A DNA stretch of 64,000 nucleotides, taken from the NCBI RefSeq assembly GCF_022385335.1, contig NZ_CP092431.1:744001-808000 (forward strand). Reading direction: 5' to 3'. Within the stretch, counting starts at the first letter, position 1. Every line of letters begins with the position of its first letter. The position numbers and the translations under genes were made by a program. Below the pieces are notes generated by a model. That model was given only the letters and a program-made list of their open reading frames with translations. It had not been told where the DNA came from and did not search any database. Shown here one piece after another: positions 34,064-43,949 of the stretch. Source of the DNA: Streptomyces deccanensis. Lineage in GTDB: Bacteria > Actinomycetota > Actinomycetes > Streptomycetales > Streptomycetaceae.

Positions 34064-34256
34064 GGTGGTTTCTCCTTGCTTGTTCTGTGCCGGTGCGGTC
34101 TGGACCGTCCGTCGCGGTCGCGGCGGGATCAGTAATTGCCGGTGATGTCCTGCTTTGCCGCGGACGGACCATGGGAGAGGGACTGTGCGACTACCCCTTC
34201 CGAGCCGGGGACCCGCACGTCACGAGCGCCATCACCGGGAGGGCGACCCCTAATTG

Positions 34257-34272
34257 ACTTACGATCGTAATG
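34257..34272. promoter_or_regulatory. Operator-like motif with perfect core TTACGATCGTAA
   Basis: ACTTACGATCGTAATG contains the same CTTACG/CGTA half-sites as the 18-mers at 15646, 23605 and 26758, here as a perfect 12-bp palindrome. Upstream of the hydrolase gene starting at 34063. Confidence 0.55.
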
Positions 34273-34444
34273 TTATCGGTGTGGCCGAGAGACCGCAAGC
34301 GTTCCGAGGCGAGTGGGATCGTGTGGCGGCCTACCGGTCCAGCACCGGCGCACGCCGTCAGCCGCGCGCGTCCCGGCGGAGAACGGGGCGCAGCGTGTGC
34401 GGCGGGGAGCGCGCCGCGTCGGCGATGACGAACACCGGAGGATC

Positions 34445-34690
34445 AGCCGGAAGACCGTCACTGCTCTTGCTGACCGTCTCCCGGCCCAGACCGCCGCGCC
34501 CGGCCTGCCCGAGTACCCGGACCACCCCCGCATCCTCGCCGTCTTCAACGAGGTCGCCGGCCCCCCTCCGGGCCCGTGGTGTGTGCGAAGCGCTCGACCA
34601 CGAAATACCCCGAAGAACATCGAAGGCACCCGGGCCAAGCTGAAACGCATCGTCAGACTCGATGTCCTCACCGGGTCGACGCCGACAACT
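34445..34690 (+). pseudogene. Remnant of a helix-turn-helix-like C-terminal domain
   Basis: Frames give KTVTALADRLPAQTAAPGLP, YPDHPRILAVFNEVAGP, VCEALDHEI, then in another frame KNIEGTRAKLKRIVRLDVLT. The pattern looks like a winged-helix domain seen in repetitive Streptomyces proteins, perhaps transposition-linked. At least two frameshifts; the start is missing. Family uncertain. Confidence 0.4.
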
Positions 34691-34794
34691 GCACCAGGCA
34701 GCAGTGGCCGCCGCGAAACCCGCGACCAGCGGTTCTGCCTCAGCGCTGGCGAGAAACGGACAGCACCCACGAACTGCCCTCTGCCGCTGGTCGG

Positions 34795-35226
34795 AGGTCT
34801 CACCGCCCAGGAGGGTTTCGAAGACGAACGGAACGCTGTCGATGACCTCGGTATCCGGGGTGACCAGGACGGTGGGGCCGCATCCGCCGCGGGGACCGGG
34901 ATGCCGGTCGGGTCCATGAGATCGCCGCGCGCCGCCATCTGATCACGTGTGACAGCCGGCGCGTGAATGGGTGCGCTGAAGCGGACCGAGCCCTGGAAGT
35001 GGTCCGGGTGTTCATGGGTGATGATGGGCCGGTCCGGCGGTTTGCCGAACTCCTTGGCATATGCGACGACCTCGTCGGCGCCCGCGGTCGAGATCTGGCC
35101 GTCCACCGCGACAAACCGGCCCGGGGTCTCGATCAGCTGGGTGGTGACGTTGATGTTGTCGTCGGGAGCCATGTAACTGTGCACCCGCACGTCGCCCTTC
35201 TCGATGATGGTGACGGTGCCTCTCAT
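34795..35226 (-). pseudogene. MBL-fold metallo-hydrolase, frameshifted and truncated
   Basis: ATG 35226 follows GGAAGGAG and encodes GDVRVHSYMAPDDNINVTTQ, then the metal motif THEHPDHFQGS near residue 70. Near 34880 the frame is lost; the next frame continues TVLVTPDTEVIDSVPFVFET, then homology ends at about 34795. The second half of the domain, with later His and Asp ligands, is missing. A remnant of a hydrolase that was part of this gene set. Confidence 0.7.
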
Positions 35227-35693
35227 GGTTCAACTCCTTCCGGTGTCCTGCGCGGAGAGGCGTTGTGGGGCCCGGTATGAGTTCTTCTGCCGGGTGCTCG
35301 TGCGGGTTCGCGGGCCGAAGCCGGAAACCGCTGGTCACGGGCGGTGTGTGGGGCGGGCGTGTTGTGCTGGAGCGCCGGTTGCGGCTGGTGAGCCGCGTTC
35401 GGGCGCTGGGGGCGCGGGCACGCAGCGCGCCGGCGAGTGCGGACCTGCGCCTCGACGTTCCACCCGTCGTCGAGGCCGCCAGGTACCCGCGCATTTCCGG
35501 CGGACACGGTCCGTACGTGGCTTCGGGTCATGATGAGCGGCTGGACGGTCGGGTCGACGAGCTTCTGCCCGGGGCCGCCCGCCCGTCGTGGATGTCGAAC
35601 CGGCGGGCGGCCGTGGTGATCGTGGCGCTGGAGGTGATCCCTTAGGCGTAGGCGTCGTCCGCTGGTCGTGCACGGGTGCTCGCAGGGCGCTGC
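35227..35693. other. Intergenic region, nothing recognised
   Basis: About 470 bp, very GC-rich, between the MBL remnant's start and the crotonase stop (both on minus). It probably contains the promoter of the MBL remnant. Open frames here lack ribosome-binding sites and known motifs. Confidence 0.3.
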
Positions 35694-36533
35694 TCAGTCG
35701 CTCTGCTGACGTGCGATGCCGAGGTATTCGCCCAGACGGGACTCCACCTCTTCGACACCTTTCTCGGCGAGTATCTTCTCGAACAGGGGCGCGCTCGCCT
35801 GGACCCCTGGCCAGGTCAGGGAGCCCAGGAACTCGGAGTAGGCCGTCAGCAGGTCGGCGTCGGGCGGGAGCGTCGCCCGGTTGACCTGTGCCTTGGCGGT
35901 CGCCAGCGCCGTCTTGTCGAAGGACGCCAGTCGGCTGGCGATGCCGTCCACGAAGCCGTCCAGTTCGGCGTCGGCGACGGTGCGGGTCACCCATCCGTAC
36001 CGTTCCGCCGTGTCGGCGTCGTAGTCGGCGCTGCTGAGGATGGCTTCAAGCGCCCGATCCCGTCCTATGAGCCGGGGCAGGCGCTCCGTACCCCCGCCGC
36101 CGGGAACGATCCCGCCGCCGACCTCGGGGTGGCCGAACACCGCGTGCTCGCGGCTGGCGTAGCGCAGGTCGCAGGCCAGGGCCAGTTCGTTTCCGCCGCC
36201 CCTGGTCCGGCCGCGGATGGACGCGATGCTGATGAACGGAGCCGTGGCCAGCCGTAGCACGACATCGGTCCACGCCGGCGTGGCCTCCGGATCGGACGGC
36301 GACGGCAGGAAGTCAGTGACCCGGCCGAGGTCGAAGTGGTTGAAGAAGTAGCCGGGCGTGCTGCTGGTGAAGAGGACTACGTGAACCTGCGGGTCCTCGC
36401 TCAGCTCCGTGACGATCTCGACCAGTCGGGACGCGGTCTCCCCGACGATGAGGTTCACCGGTGGATTCGAGAAGGTGATCCTGCGGATGGCCGGTGTCAG
36501 CCGCTCCACACCGATCGTGCTGGGTTGCGTCAT
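35694..36533 (-). CDS. Enoyl-CoA hydratase/isomerase family protein (paralogue of 30714)
   Basis: A 279-aa crotonase-fold protein: SIASIRGRTRGGGNELALAC, then GHPEVGGGIVPGGGGTERLP, and GRDRALEAILSSADYDADTA. Much of the centre is identical to the protein at 30714-31544, while the first 90 and last 50 residues differ. The pair arose by duplication and diverged. ATG 36533 (MTQPSTIG) has GGAG seven bases upstream. It stands upstream of the MBL remnant on the same strand. Substrate unknown. Confidence 0.9.
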   Translation of the reverse strand: MTQPSTIGVERLTPAIRRITFSNPPVNLIVGETASRLVEIVTELSEDPQVHVVLFTSSTPGYFFNHFDLGRVTDFLPSPSDPEATPAWTDVVLRLATAPFISIASIRGRTRGGGNELALACDLRYASREHAVFGHPEVGGGIVPGGGGTERLPRLIGRDRALEAILSSADYDADTAERYGWVTRTVADAELDGFVDGIASRLASFDKTALATAKAQVNRATLPPDADLLTAYSEFLGSLTWPGVQASAPLFEKILAEKGVEEVESRLGEYLGIARQQSD

Positions 36534-37078
36534 CGTGTGCTCCAAGGGTGACTGTGATGGTTTGTCAGCAAGACGTATTTGCCGGGGCCCCTGAGCCGGC
36601 AGAGGCGGCGCCCGGAGTCAGGTCTGGCCCGCGTGGTCATGTCGTGCCGCTCCATGCTGTTGCTTCCACCCGATCGGCCCGACGGCGAGCGGGGTAGGCG
36701 TGGCGCCGACCGACCGGGTGCGCGGGGCTGTTCGTCGAGGGCGGGCGCGGCGACGTGCCGACGCGGAAGGAGATCGGGACGGCAGTGCGGCGCGGTCCCG
36801 GTTTCGAGCTGGTGGCCGCCCGCGGCACTCGTGGTGTTCGGCGCGGCGGGCTGAGCCACTGTCCTGCCGACGTTCTCCGGCTCCGGGGCGCCGTCGTCAT
36901 GCTTTCTCCTGCGGTGGGGCGCGGGTGTGATGATCACGCCCGACGGTAGGCCGGAGGTGGGGGAAGCGGATCCGCCATCGTGTCCGGCATCGTGTCCGTC
37001 AAGACATCGCCAGATGTTGTTGAAGGCGGTGGCCCAAAGTGGCTACGGGCGACCGCAGCCCTTTAAGCTTTCAAGCAA
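36534..37078. other. Divergent intergenic region before the LuxR gene
   Basis: About 545 bp between the crotonase start (minus) and LuxR start (plus). It must hold both promoters; no clear -35/-10 pair was identified. The last bases (AAGCTTTCAAGCAA) are shared with the LuxR remnant at 24476. Confidence 0.4.
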
Positions 37079-39850
37079 ATGGACTTGTACGGACGGCGCC
37101 TTGAGCAGGCAGCCCTTGACCGGAGCCTTGACGGCGCCCGTCAGGGATCCGGAGCCACCACGATGTTGTGGGGTGAACCCGGCATCGGTAAGACCGCGCT
37201 GCTCGAATACGCGGCCCAGTCAGCCGCCGCGGACTTCACCGTCCTGCGATGTCGCGGTACGCGCCTTGAGTCCGGGCTCGCCTTCGCCGCGCTGCACGAA
37301 CTGCTGTGGCCGGTGACGGAGCGGATCGGTACGCTTCCGCGGCCACAGGCCAAGGCCCTGAACGGGGCGCTCGGGCTGAGCGACGACGCGGCGGACCGGT
37401 TCCTGATCGGCGTGGCCGTACTGACCCTCGTGGGAGAACTGGCCAAGAAGCGGCCGGTCCTGATCGTCGCCGACGACGCCCAGTGGCTGGACGAGCCGTC
37501 AGCTCAGTGCCTGGCCTTCGTCGCACGCCGGTTGCGGGATCAACCCGTGGTCATGCTTCTCACCGGTCATGACGATCCCGTCGAGGGCCCCTGGGAGAAA
37601 CTGGCGGCGATGGAGGTGGGCGGGCTGGACGTGGGCAACGCGACTCTCCTGGCCCGTGCCGCCGCTCCGCACGCGGACGAGGCGGTGATCCGCCGCACGG
37701 TCCGTGCGGCGGCCGGCAATCCGCTCGCACTGCGCGAGCTGCCCACGGCCGAAGTGGCCGGCGACCTCTCGGCGTACCCGCTCGGCGATGACCAGTTCGC
37801 TGTGGGGCCCCGCCTGCGTCGTTCCTTCCACGCCCGGATCGAGAGGTTGTCGGCGCCCGCCCGCACCGCGCTTCTCCTCGCCGCCGCCGATGACCGCAGT
37901 GACCGGGACACCCTGCGCCAGGCCGGCGGCGTGCTGGGCCTCGGCGCGGCCGCGTGGGAGGAGGCCCTGCACTCGGGCCTGCTCACCACGGGATCGGGCG
38001 GGCGGATCCGCTTCCGTCACCCGCTCATGGGGGCGGTCGTCTACGACGTGGCGCCGCCCGTGGACCGGCAGGCTGTGCATCACGCGCTCGCCTCCGTGCT
38101 GAGCGGTGAGCATGCCGACGAGCTGCGCCCCTGGCATCTCGCCGCAGCGGTGGAAGCCACGGGCGGAACCGACGAGGAGGTGGCCCGCCTGCTGGAGGAG
38201 TCGGCCCGCCGATCCTGGGCGCGCGGCGCCTGTGTCACGGCCGCCCGGGCCCTGCGGCGTGCGGCGAGGCTGTCACCCGCGGCGGGCGACGCGGCCCGGC
38301 GGCTGTCCTGCGGAGCGAGGGCGGCCTGGGAGGCCGGACAGGTCGATGTGGCGCGGGGCATGCTGGAACGTGCGGAAGGGTTGTCGTCCGAAGCTGTGGT
38401 CGGGGAGTTCAGCGAAGGGCTGCGCGGTCTGATCGAGTTCGCGCACGGCGATCTGGCAGTCGCCTGCCGTCGCCTGATCCAGGACATGGAGCGGGTGGCC
38501 GACGCGGGGCAGGCATTCACCCTCGGCAGCATGGCGCTGCGGGCGGCGTGGGTGGCCGGGCACGACGAGTTGCAGCGCGAGGCGCTGGAGCGACTGGTGC
38601 GGCGGCTTCCGCAGGGGAACTTCCCGAATGCCGACCTGCTGCCGTTGCTGCGCCAATGGTGGACGCAGGACCTGGGAGGCTCGGCCGATGACCGCGACCA
38701 GGCCGTGACGCCCGGCGCCGAGGTCCTCAACCGGCTCAGCGGCAGTTCCTGGCTCCTGAAGCCGCCGGCCCCGTTGGCGCTGGCCTGGGGGATCGAGTCG
38801 GCCCTGGAGGAGACTCTGCGCTGGGAGATCGACCGGCTACGGACCACGGACGAGATGGTCGCCCTGGCCCATTCGCTGGCCCAGACGGCTGCGCTGGGCA
38901 CCGCGCAGGGCTCCTGGACCTCGACCGCGGCCGACGCCCTGGAGGGGCTGCGGGTGGCCAGGGAGATCGGTGACGACGACCTGGCGTCGCGGTGCCACAA
39001 CTGTCTCGGATACCTTGCAGCCGCCCGGGGCGATGAGCAGGCCGTCGCGGATCACGCCGCCCGGGCCTTCGAGGCTTCCGTCCCGCGCAGTGTGCGCGTG
39101 CTCTGCGCCGCCGCGCAGTGGACCCTCGGCATGTCGGCGCTGTTCGCCGGCCGGGCCGAGGAGGCCTTGGACTACCTGGTCCGCCTGACCGAGGACGGAC
39201 ACCACGCGGCGCACCCCACCTTCGCGGTGCTCGCCGCGCCGGACACCACCGAGGCCGCCCTCCAGGCAGGACAGCGGGCCACGGCGGAGGAACAGGCGCG
39301 GCTGCTGCAGTCGTGGGCCCGGCGGACCGACGCGGCGTGGGCGATCTCCGCGACGCACCTGGTCCAAGCCCTGCTGGCGTCGGGAACGGATGCGGACAAG
39401 GAGTTCCGGCTCGCGCTGGATGTCCCCGGAGCCCGGTCGCGGCCCTTCAACTACGCCCGCACGCGCCTGCTGTACGGCGAGTGGCTGCGCCGGGCCGGCC
39501 GCCGCAGCGACGCCCGGACCCAGCTGGCCGAAGCCGCGGAGGCCTTCCGGCGGCTGGACGCCGCGCCCCTGCTCGCCCGCGCGCGGGCCGAACAGGAACT
39601 GGCCGGGCAGCACCCGCGCCGCGACTCGGCACCGGCCCGGGACACCGCGGCCGTCCTCACCCCGCAGGAGTCTAGAGTCGCACGGCTGGCCGCGATGGGG
39701 CTCACCAACCGGGAGATCGGGGCACAGCTGTTGATCAGTCCCCGCACGGTGGCCCATCACCTGGCCAACGTGTTCCCCAAGCTCGGCATCGTCGCGCGCG
39801 CCGACCTCGCGCGCATCGACTTCGGGGACGGGCTGCGTCTGATCAATTGA
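37079..39850 (+). CDS. LAL-type LuxR-family ATP-binding regulator
   Basis: The 923-aa protein has an N-terminal P-loop (GEPGIGKT, residues 32-39), Walker B-like VLIVADDAQWLD, then a long helical TPR-like region. A C-terminal LuxR HTH follows (LTPQESRVARLAAMGLTNRE, SPRTVAHHLANVFPKLG). This is the MalT/LAL architecture of large activators that respond to ligands and often control pathways in actinomycetes. No ideal ribosome-binding site precedes ATG 37079. Two decayed partial copies lie at 24492 and 26437. Immediately past its stop a duplicated fragment of the SMP-30 gene begins. Likely an activator of genes nearby, unproven. Confidence 0.9.
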   Translation: MDLYGRRLEQAALDRSLDGARQGSGATTMLWGEPGIGKTALLEYAAQSAAADFTVLRCRGTRLESGLAFAALHELLWPVTERIGTLPRPQAKALNGALGLSDDAADRFLIGVAVLTLVGELAKKRPVLIVADDAQWLDEPSAQCLAFVARRLRDQPVVMLLTGHDDPVEGPWEKLAAMEVGGLDVGNATLLARAAAPHADEAVIRRTVRAAAGNPLALRELPTAEVAGDLSAYPLGDDQFAVGPRLRRSFHARIERLSAPARTALLLAAADDRSDRDTLRQAGGVLGLGAAAWEEALHSGLLTTGSGGRIRFRHPLMGAVVYDVAPPVDRQAVHHALASVLSGEHADELRPWHLAAAVEATGGTDEEVARLLEESARRSWARGACVTAARALRRAARLSPAAGDAARRLSCGARAAWEAGQVDVARGMLERAEGLSSEAVVGEFSEGLRGLIEFAHGDLAVACRRLIQDMERVADAGQAFTLGSMALRAAWVAGHDELQREALERLVRRLPQGNFPNADLLPLLRQWWTQDLGGSADDRDQAVTPGAEVLNRLSGSSWLLKPPAPLALAWGIESALEETLRWEIDRLRTTDEMVALAHSLAQTAALGTAQGSWTSTAADALEGLRVAREIGDDDLASRCHNCLGYLAAARGDEQAVADHAARAFEASVPRSVRVLCAAAQWTLGMSALFAGRAEEALDYLVRLTEDGHHAAHPTFAVLAAPDTTEAALQAGQRATAEEQARLLQSWARRTDAAWAISATHLVQALLASGTDADKEFRLALDVPGARSRPFNYARTRLLYGEWLRRAGRRSDARTQLAEAAEAFRRLDAAPLLARARAEQELAGQHPRRDSAPARDTAAVLTPQESRVARLAAMGLTNREIGAQLLISPRTVAHHLANVFPKLGIVARADLARIDFGDGLRLIN

Positions 39851-39867
39851 CCGGACGCCTTCGGGGA

Positions 39868-40406
39868 CTGAAGGGCACCATCTGGTCCGTTCCGGTCTCG
39901 GGCGGAGAGGCCACCCGGTGGCTGACCGACGCCGCTCTCGCACCGGTACCCACCGAAGCCCTGCCGATCGGCGCCAACGGGCTCAGGTTCCACAACGGCG
40001 CCCTGTGGATCAGCAACTTCAACAAGGGAACACTGCTGCGGGTACCGATCACCCCCACCGGCGCGGCCGGTCCCATCCGGGTGGTCGCGGGCGGCCTGCC
40101 CAACATCGACGACCTCAGCTTCCTGACCCCCTTCTCCGATGTGGTGTTCGCGGCGCAGAACGGCTCCTCCTCGAACAACGGTCCGGACAGGGTCGTGGCG
40201 ATCTACCCGGACGGCAACTACAAGGCCATTCTGACCAGCGCGGACGGTCTGGCCTCTCCCTCCGCGACCGCGGTCCGCGGCGACCGGCTGTACATCACCG
40301 ACGGCGGGGTCCCCGAGCCCCACGACGCGAAACTGCAGACCGCCAGGATCAACTTCCCCGCTCTCCTCGCCCACGCGGCACACTGACCCGACCAGCGGCA
40401 GCCGGG
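39868..40406 (+). pseudogene. Duplicated 3' part of the SMP-30-like gene (copy B)
   Basis: From CTGAAGGGCACC the sequence is the reverse complement of 13583-14121 and encodes an identical C-terminal half, ending at the same stop (40386). It lacks the signal peptide and first half, and its open frame starts within LuxR 3' sequence. The right endpoint falls inside what was the terminator hairpin. Not expected to be exported. Confidence 0.9.
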
Positions 40407-40537
40407 CGAGGACTTCCTGGCGATCGCGCGCAGCAAAGCCGTCGAGAGGTTCACCGAACACACGGTGGTCGACCGCGACGCGCTGGAGAGGGCCCCCGGG
40501 TGGGGGCTGGATCATCGATGACGCCTTCCCTGACAGG

Positions 40538-40699
40538 GGCAACAGGTCACCGATTGAAGCGACGATCAGTTCTGCCCGGCATCCAGCATTGCCAGGGCGT
40601 TGCGGATGCCCTGTCCGAGGAGTCCGTCGGCGAGCCGCCGGTCGGCCAGGGCCCGGGAGAGCTGCAGTGTCCCGGCCAACATGCCGAGGAGGCCAAGTG
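40538..40699. repeat. Copy B of the 160-bp TetR 3'-end segment
   Basis: Matches 12937-13098 in the same orientation with a few mismatches. On minus it encodes only the last 45 or so residues of the TetR protein. Between this and copy B of the SMP-30 fragment are 130 bp of unrelated sequence (FLAIARSKAVERFTEHTVV on plus, unknown). Confidence 0.85.
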
Positions 40700-41317
40700 G
40701 AAGGGCCGATGCGCGTACATCGCCTACATACTCACCGCCGCTCCTGCCTGCCGGATCATGCCAAGGCGATCGGTGGCCTCACCCTCGAGGGCCCAGTCGA
40801 GACGTCGTTTCGTGAGCTGCTGCCACGGACTTCCCGCGCCGATCGGTTGCAGTCCTTGGCCTGAGCGCGGACCACCAACGCTCGATCAGCCGGTCATCCA
40901 GCCGCATTCACCGACTGTTGGGACAGAGGCCTCTGGACTCTCCTCCCCGGGCGGCTTGTTACCGGTCATCAGTGCGTGAATTCCGCTGACACTGCGGGAG
41001 TTCTAAAGGCGTCCTGTAGCCGACCGGTGTCGCACCAGGTCACGACGACTTTTGACACGCCGTACACGCTGGTGGACCCGCGTGACCTGAAGAAGCTGCC
41101 CCTGACGGGAACGTCGGTGCTGCTGGAATGCCTCCAATTGTGCCGCGAAGGCAGCCATGCGCTACCGGCGGGAACGGACCGTAATCGCGATCGCCATGGC
41201 GCCGATGAAAGCGAAGGTCATAAGCACGCCGGACCTGAGGTGCATTGCCGAATCCTGCATCGTTCCCTCACGGCAAACCGCCTCGGCACCGAAGGCCAGC
41301 GGCCCGGAGAAACAAGA
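40700..41317. other. Region without a convincing gene
   Basis: About 620 bp. Short frames only; some stretches look like decayed coding DNA (for example VTTTFDTPYTLVDPRDLKKL near 41040 on plus) but no family could be named. No strong ribosome-binding site. Confidence 0.3.
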
Positions 41318-41352
41318 AGGCCCGGCATCCCCGAGTGGGAGGGTGCCGGACC
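41318..41352 (-). terminator. Terminator hairpin after the DUF317 gene
   Basis: CCCGGCATCCC and GGGTGCCGG flank a short loop, forming a GC-rich imperfect stem 28 bp past the DUF317 stop at 41380. Confidence 0.5.
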
Positions 41353-41379
41353 GCGATCACCAAGTGGTGCGGGCGGGTG

Positions 41380-42201
41380 TCAGTTGGCCGGTGCGCGCAG
41401 GAGGCGTTCCCGGGTGGCTGCGGGCAGCACTCGCCGCAGAACCGGGGCGGTCGAGCTGAGGGACGCGGCGAAGGCGGCGACGAGATCGTGCGGAACGCTG
41501 GCGGCGAAGGAAGCCGCCCACAGACATGGTGCACCGAGCGCAGGCTCGGACCACGCCTGCCACCCGGCCGGTCCCGCTTCGTCGGCCTCGGCCGTCAAGG
41601 CGTGTGGGTCGGCGTCCTGAATGAGGGGCGGAACCTCGCCGAGGCTGATGTGCGAGGTGAACGTCGGATCCGTCGCCGCCGTCTGGGGCTGGTCGACGTC
41701 GCGAAACCATCCATGGGCCGCGACAGCGTCGAGGACCAGCTCGGATCCGCCGAGCGGCACGGCAGGCTGCTCATGGGCGTCGAGCGCGATCAGGAATTCC
41801 GCCAGCGCCTCGCCAGGAACATCGCGGGTGAAGTAGGCCGACCACTGAGCGAGCGGACTGTCCGCCTCGCCGCGAGCGGAAATCTGCCAAGCGATCGGCA
41901 ACTCGCCCAGATGGAACGGCTCGTCCGCCAGGCACCACTGGGCCCAGCGCAGGGCGTCAGGGCTGACATGCAGAACGGTGCTGCGCAGGACTTGCCGGTC
42001 CTCCGGCGCCTCGTCCGGCACCTGCCGTCCGCGGACGATCGTCAGGCCCGCCCAGCCCAGGCCGGCCAGTGTGTCGGCGACGGTGTCGTAGAGGCGCCCG
42101 TCGTCACCGGCCAGATACCGGGGACCGACCCAGAACGCGGGTGGTCCGCCGTAAGAAGCGGACGAGTCGGGCGGAAGGTCGGGATACAGGGGCGCCTCCA
42201 A
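41380..42201 (-). CDS. DUF317-domain protein, 273 aa
   Basis: DUF317 is a Streptomyces-rich domain found on plasmids and islands. It is visible as WQISARGEADSPLAQWSAYF, GEALAEFLIALDA and, later, WAASFAASVPHDLVAAFAAS, two similar units. Function of the family is unknown; it is often near DNA-transfer genes. Start is TTG 42201, since a stop lies just upstream in frame. It follows the 96-aa protein gene at 42217 by 15 bp and is probably in the same operon. Looks intact. Confidence 0.75.
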   Translation of the reverse strand: MEAPLYPDLPPDSSASYGGPPAFWVGPRYLAGDDGRLYDTVADTLAGLGWAGLTIVRGRQVPDEAPEDRQVLRSTVLHVSPDALRWAQWCLADEPFHLGELPIAWQISARGEADSPLAQWSAYFTRDVPGEALAEFLIALDAHEQPAVPLGGSELVLDAVAAHGWFRDVDQPQTAATDPTFTSHISLGEVPPLIQDADPHALTAEADEAGPAGWQAWSEPALGAPCLWAASFAASVPHDLVAAFAASLSSTAPVLRRVLPAATRERLLRAPAN

Positions 42202-42216
42202 GGGCTCGGTGCGGGT

Positions 42217-42507
42217 CTAGCTGCCGCCGGCATGGCGGCGAGGGCGGATCGGGGGCGCCTGGACCGGGCCCTGCCACGTCAGGGCGATGGCGACCTCGGG
42301 CGGCAGATGGCCGAGCTGTGCGTCCGGGGCCGGGCCTTCGGCGAGGTAGACGACGGTCCGGCCGGTCTCGTCCACCGACTCCAGAACCTGCGCCAAGCGG
42401 TGTGCCATCGGGGCGAAGGGGTTCATGGCCTGGCGGACCGGAGCCCTGCAGTCGCAGCCGGACAGCAAGTCGATGAGATCGCCGACGGTCATCTCCGAGA
42501 ACGTCAC
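42217..42507 (-). CDS. Small protein (96 aa) in operon with DUF317 gene
   Basis: GTG 42507 follows AGGAGG six bases upstream, the best ribosome-binding site in this area. The product (TFSEMTVGDLIDLLSGCDCR, VVYLAEGPAPDAQLGHLPPE) is a compact alpha/beta protein with CDC near residue 17. Similar small proteins accompany DUF317 genes in Streptomyces, but no function is known. Stop 15 bp before the DUF317 start suggests coupling. Confidence 0.65.
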   Translation of the reverse strand: MTFSEMTVGDLIDLLSGCDCRAPVRQAMNPFAPMAHRLAQVLESVDETGRTVVYLAEGPAPDAQLGHLPPEVAIALTWQGPVQAPPIRPRRHAGGS

Positions 42508-43222
42508 GAAAAGCCTCCTGTAGCGCGCGAGGAAAGAATGGGGAGCGGCGGTACGGGCCGGCGCTTGGCACGGCCAGCCGAGCGGATGGCAGACACTTCC
42601 TGTAGGTGTCCGCGTGTCAGAGGCTCGGAAGTTCTCCAGCACGCGCATTAGGCTGCGGGGATCGCGGCCGCGTCTCGGTGTCAAAGGAGGTGGCAGCCAC
42701 GGTGTGTTGGCAGTGTCGGTGACGACGATCTTCCAACCCTCACCGTCCGCGCCGGCGTGGCCGAGCGGGATCAGCCGAGGCACAACCTGCCGCCGTTCAA
42801 GCTGACGTGCAAGTCCGCACGCTCATCGACGATCAGAAGGACGTCCTCCGCAAGATCTTGTCCATGACCAGCAGCGGGCGGCCGAGGCCGAGCTGCCACT
42901 CGCGCAGTCGCGAGGCTAGGACGGTAGTGGAGAAGCAAGGGCCTACAGACGTTACGGATCATTACCTATCTGACCTGGGACTTCTTCCAAGGTCGTCCAC
43001 GTTGACATGCTCTCGCACACCTTGGCCAGTCTTTCCTGTCTGCCCGCGGCGAACTTGCCCCGACGAACTCGTGTCCTTGACGACGTGTGGGATCTCAGAT
43101 TCCGTGTCGGAATCTCACTCCTGGTATCGGATCTAAGTCGGGTTTGATCCCATTTCTCTGGTCCGGTTCTCGTTGTATCTGTCACGGTCGTCTTGGGCAG
43201 GTACGCGGAGCCGGGGGTGGCG
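42508..43222. other. Region with decayed coding DNA and a small palindrome
   Basis: About 700 bp. On minus, DLAEDVLLIVDERADLHVSL and LIPLGHAGADGEGWKIVVTD (about 42700-42870) have coding character but frames shift and no start is present. AGATTCCG-TGT-CGGAATCT at 43097-43115 is a perfect 8-bp inverted repeat close to the TnsA-like gene, perhaps from a transposon end. Confidence 0.35.
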
Positions 43223-43949
43223 ATGCATCTGAGTCCGGTCGATGTCGAGTGGGCTGATGGCGAAGGCGGCGGGCTGAGGAAGTCCGTACTGGAGGCGGTG
43301 TCCCAGGTTCCACTCGGGTCGGTGCTCCCGGGTGCGGAGGTTCACGTCGTACGCGCGCAGCGGCACTTCGCGGGCTGCTACTGGGCCGCGACGACAGCGT
43401 CGCTGGTGGGGTTCGAGTCGTGGCTGGAGCGGGACCGGGCCATACTCTTCGACCACGACCGACGGGTGGTTGGGCTGGCCTCGCAGCCGTTCCGGGTCAC
43501 GTGGCAGGGTACGACGCGCCAGGTCTCGCATACGCCGGACTACTTTGCGCGGCTGGAGGACGGTTCGGGTCTGGTCGTCGATGTCCGGCCGGCCGGACCG
43601 GGTCGGCCCGGAAGATTCGGTCAAGGCTTCGGTGACCGAGGAGATGTGCCAGGAGATGGGCTGCTGGTCCTACGTGCTGGTGCACGAGCCCGATCCGGTG
43701 GAGATGGCCAACGTCCCCTGGCTGTCTGGCTATCGGCATCCGCGCAACCGATCGGTGACGTCCCGAAGCGGCTCATGGACACTTGCGGGGATGCGCGGTT
43801 GCTCATGGACGGGGCCGCGGCGGTGGGGGCCCCTGTCCGTCCTGCCGACGCTTTACCACCTGCTGTGGCGCGGTGACCTGCGTCTTGACCTGGCGGTGCC
43901 GCTGGGAGACGGATCTTTGGTCGGCTGCGCGGCGGTGAGTCATGGGTGA
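43223..43949 (+). pseudogene. TnsA-like heteromeric transposase endonuclease, frameshifted
   Basis: ATG 43223 opens MHLSPVDVEWADGEGG; then FESWLERDRAILFDHDRRVV, HTPDYFARLEDGSGLVVDVR (PD-x-D core) matches TnsA endonucleases of Tn7-like elements. Near 43598 one extra G shifts the frame; the next frame continues DRVGPEDSVKASVTEEMCQE and a winged-helix-like end to 43949. TnsA cuts the 5' ends of the transposon. The frameshift should abolish it, unless it is a sequence error. Confidence 0.7.
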
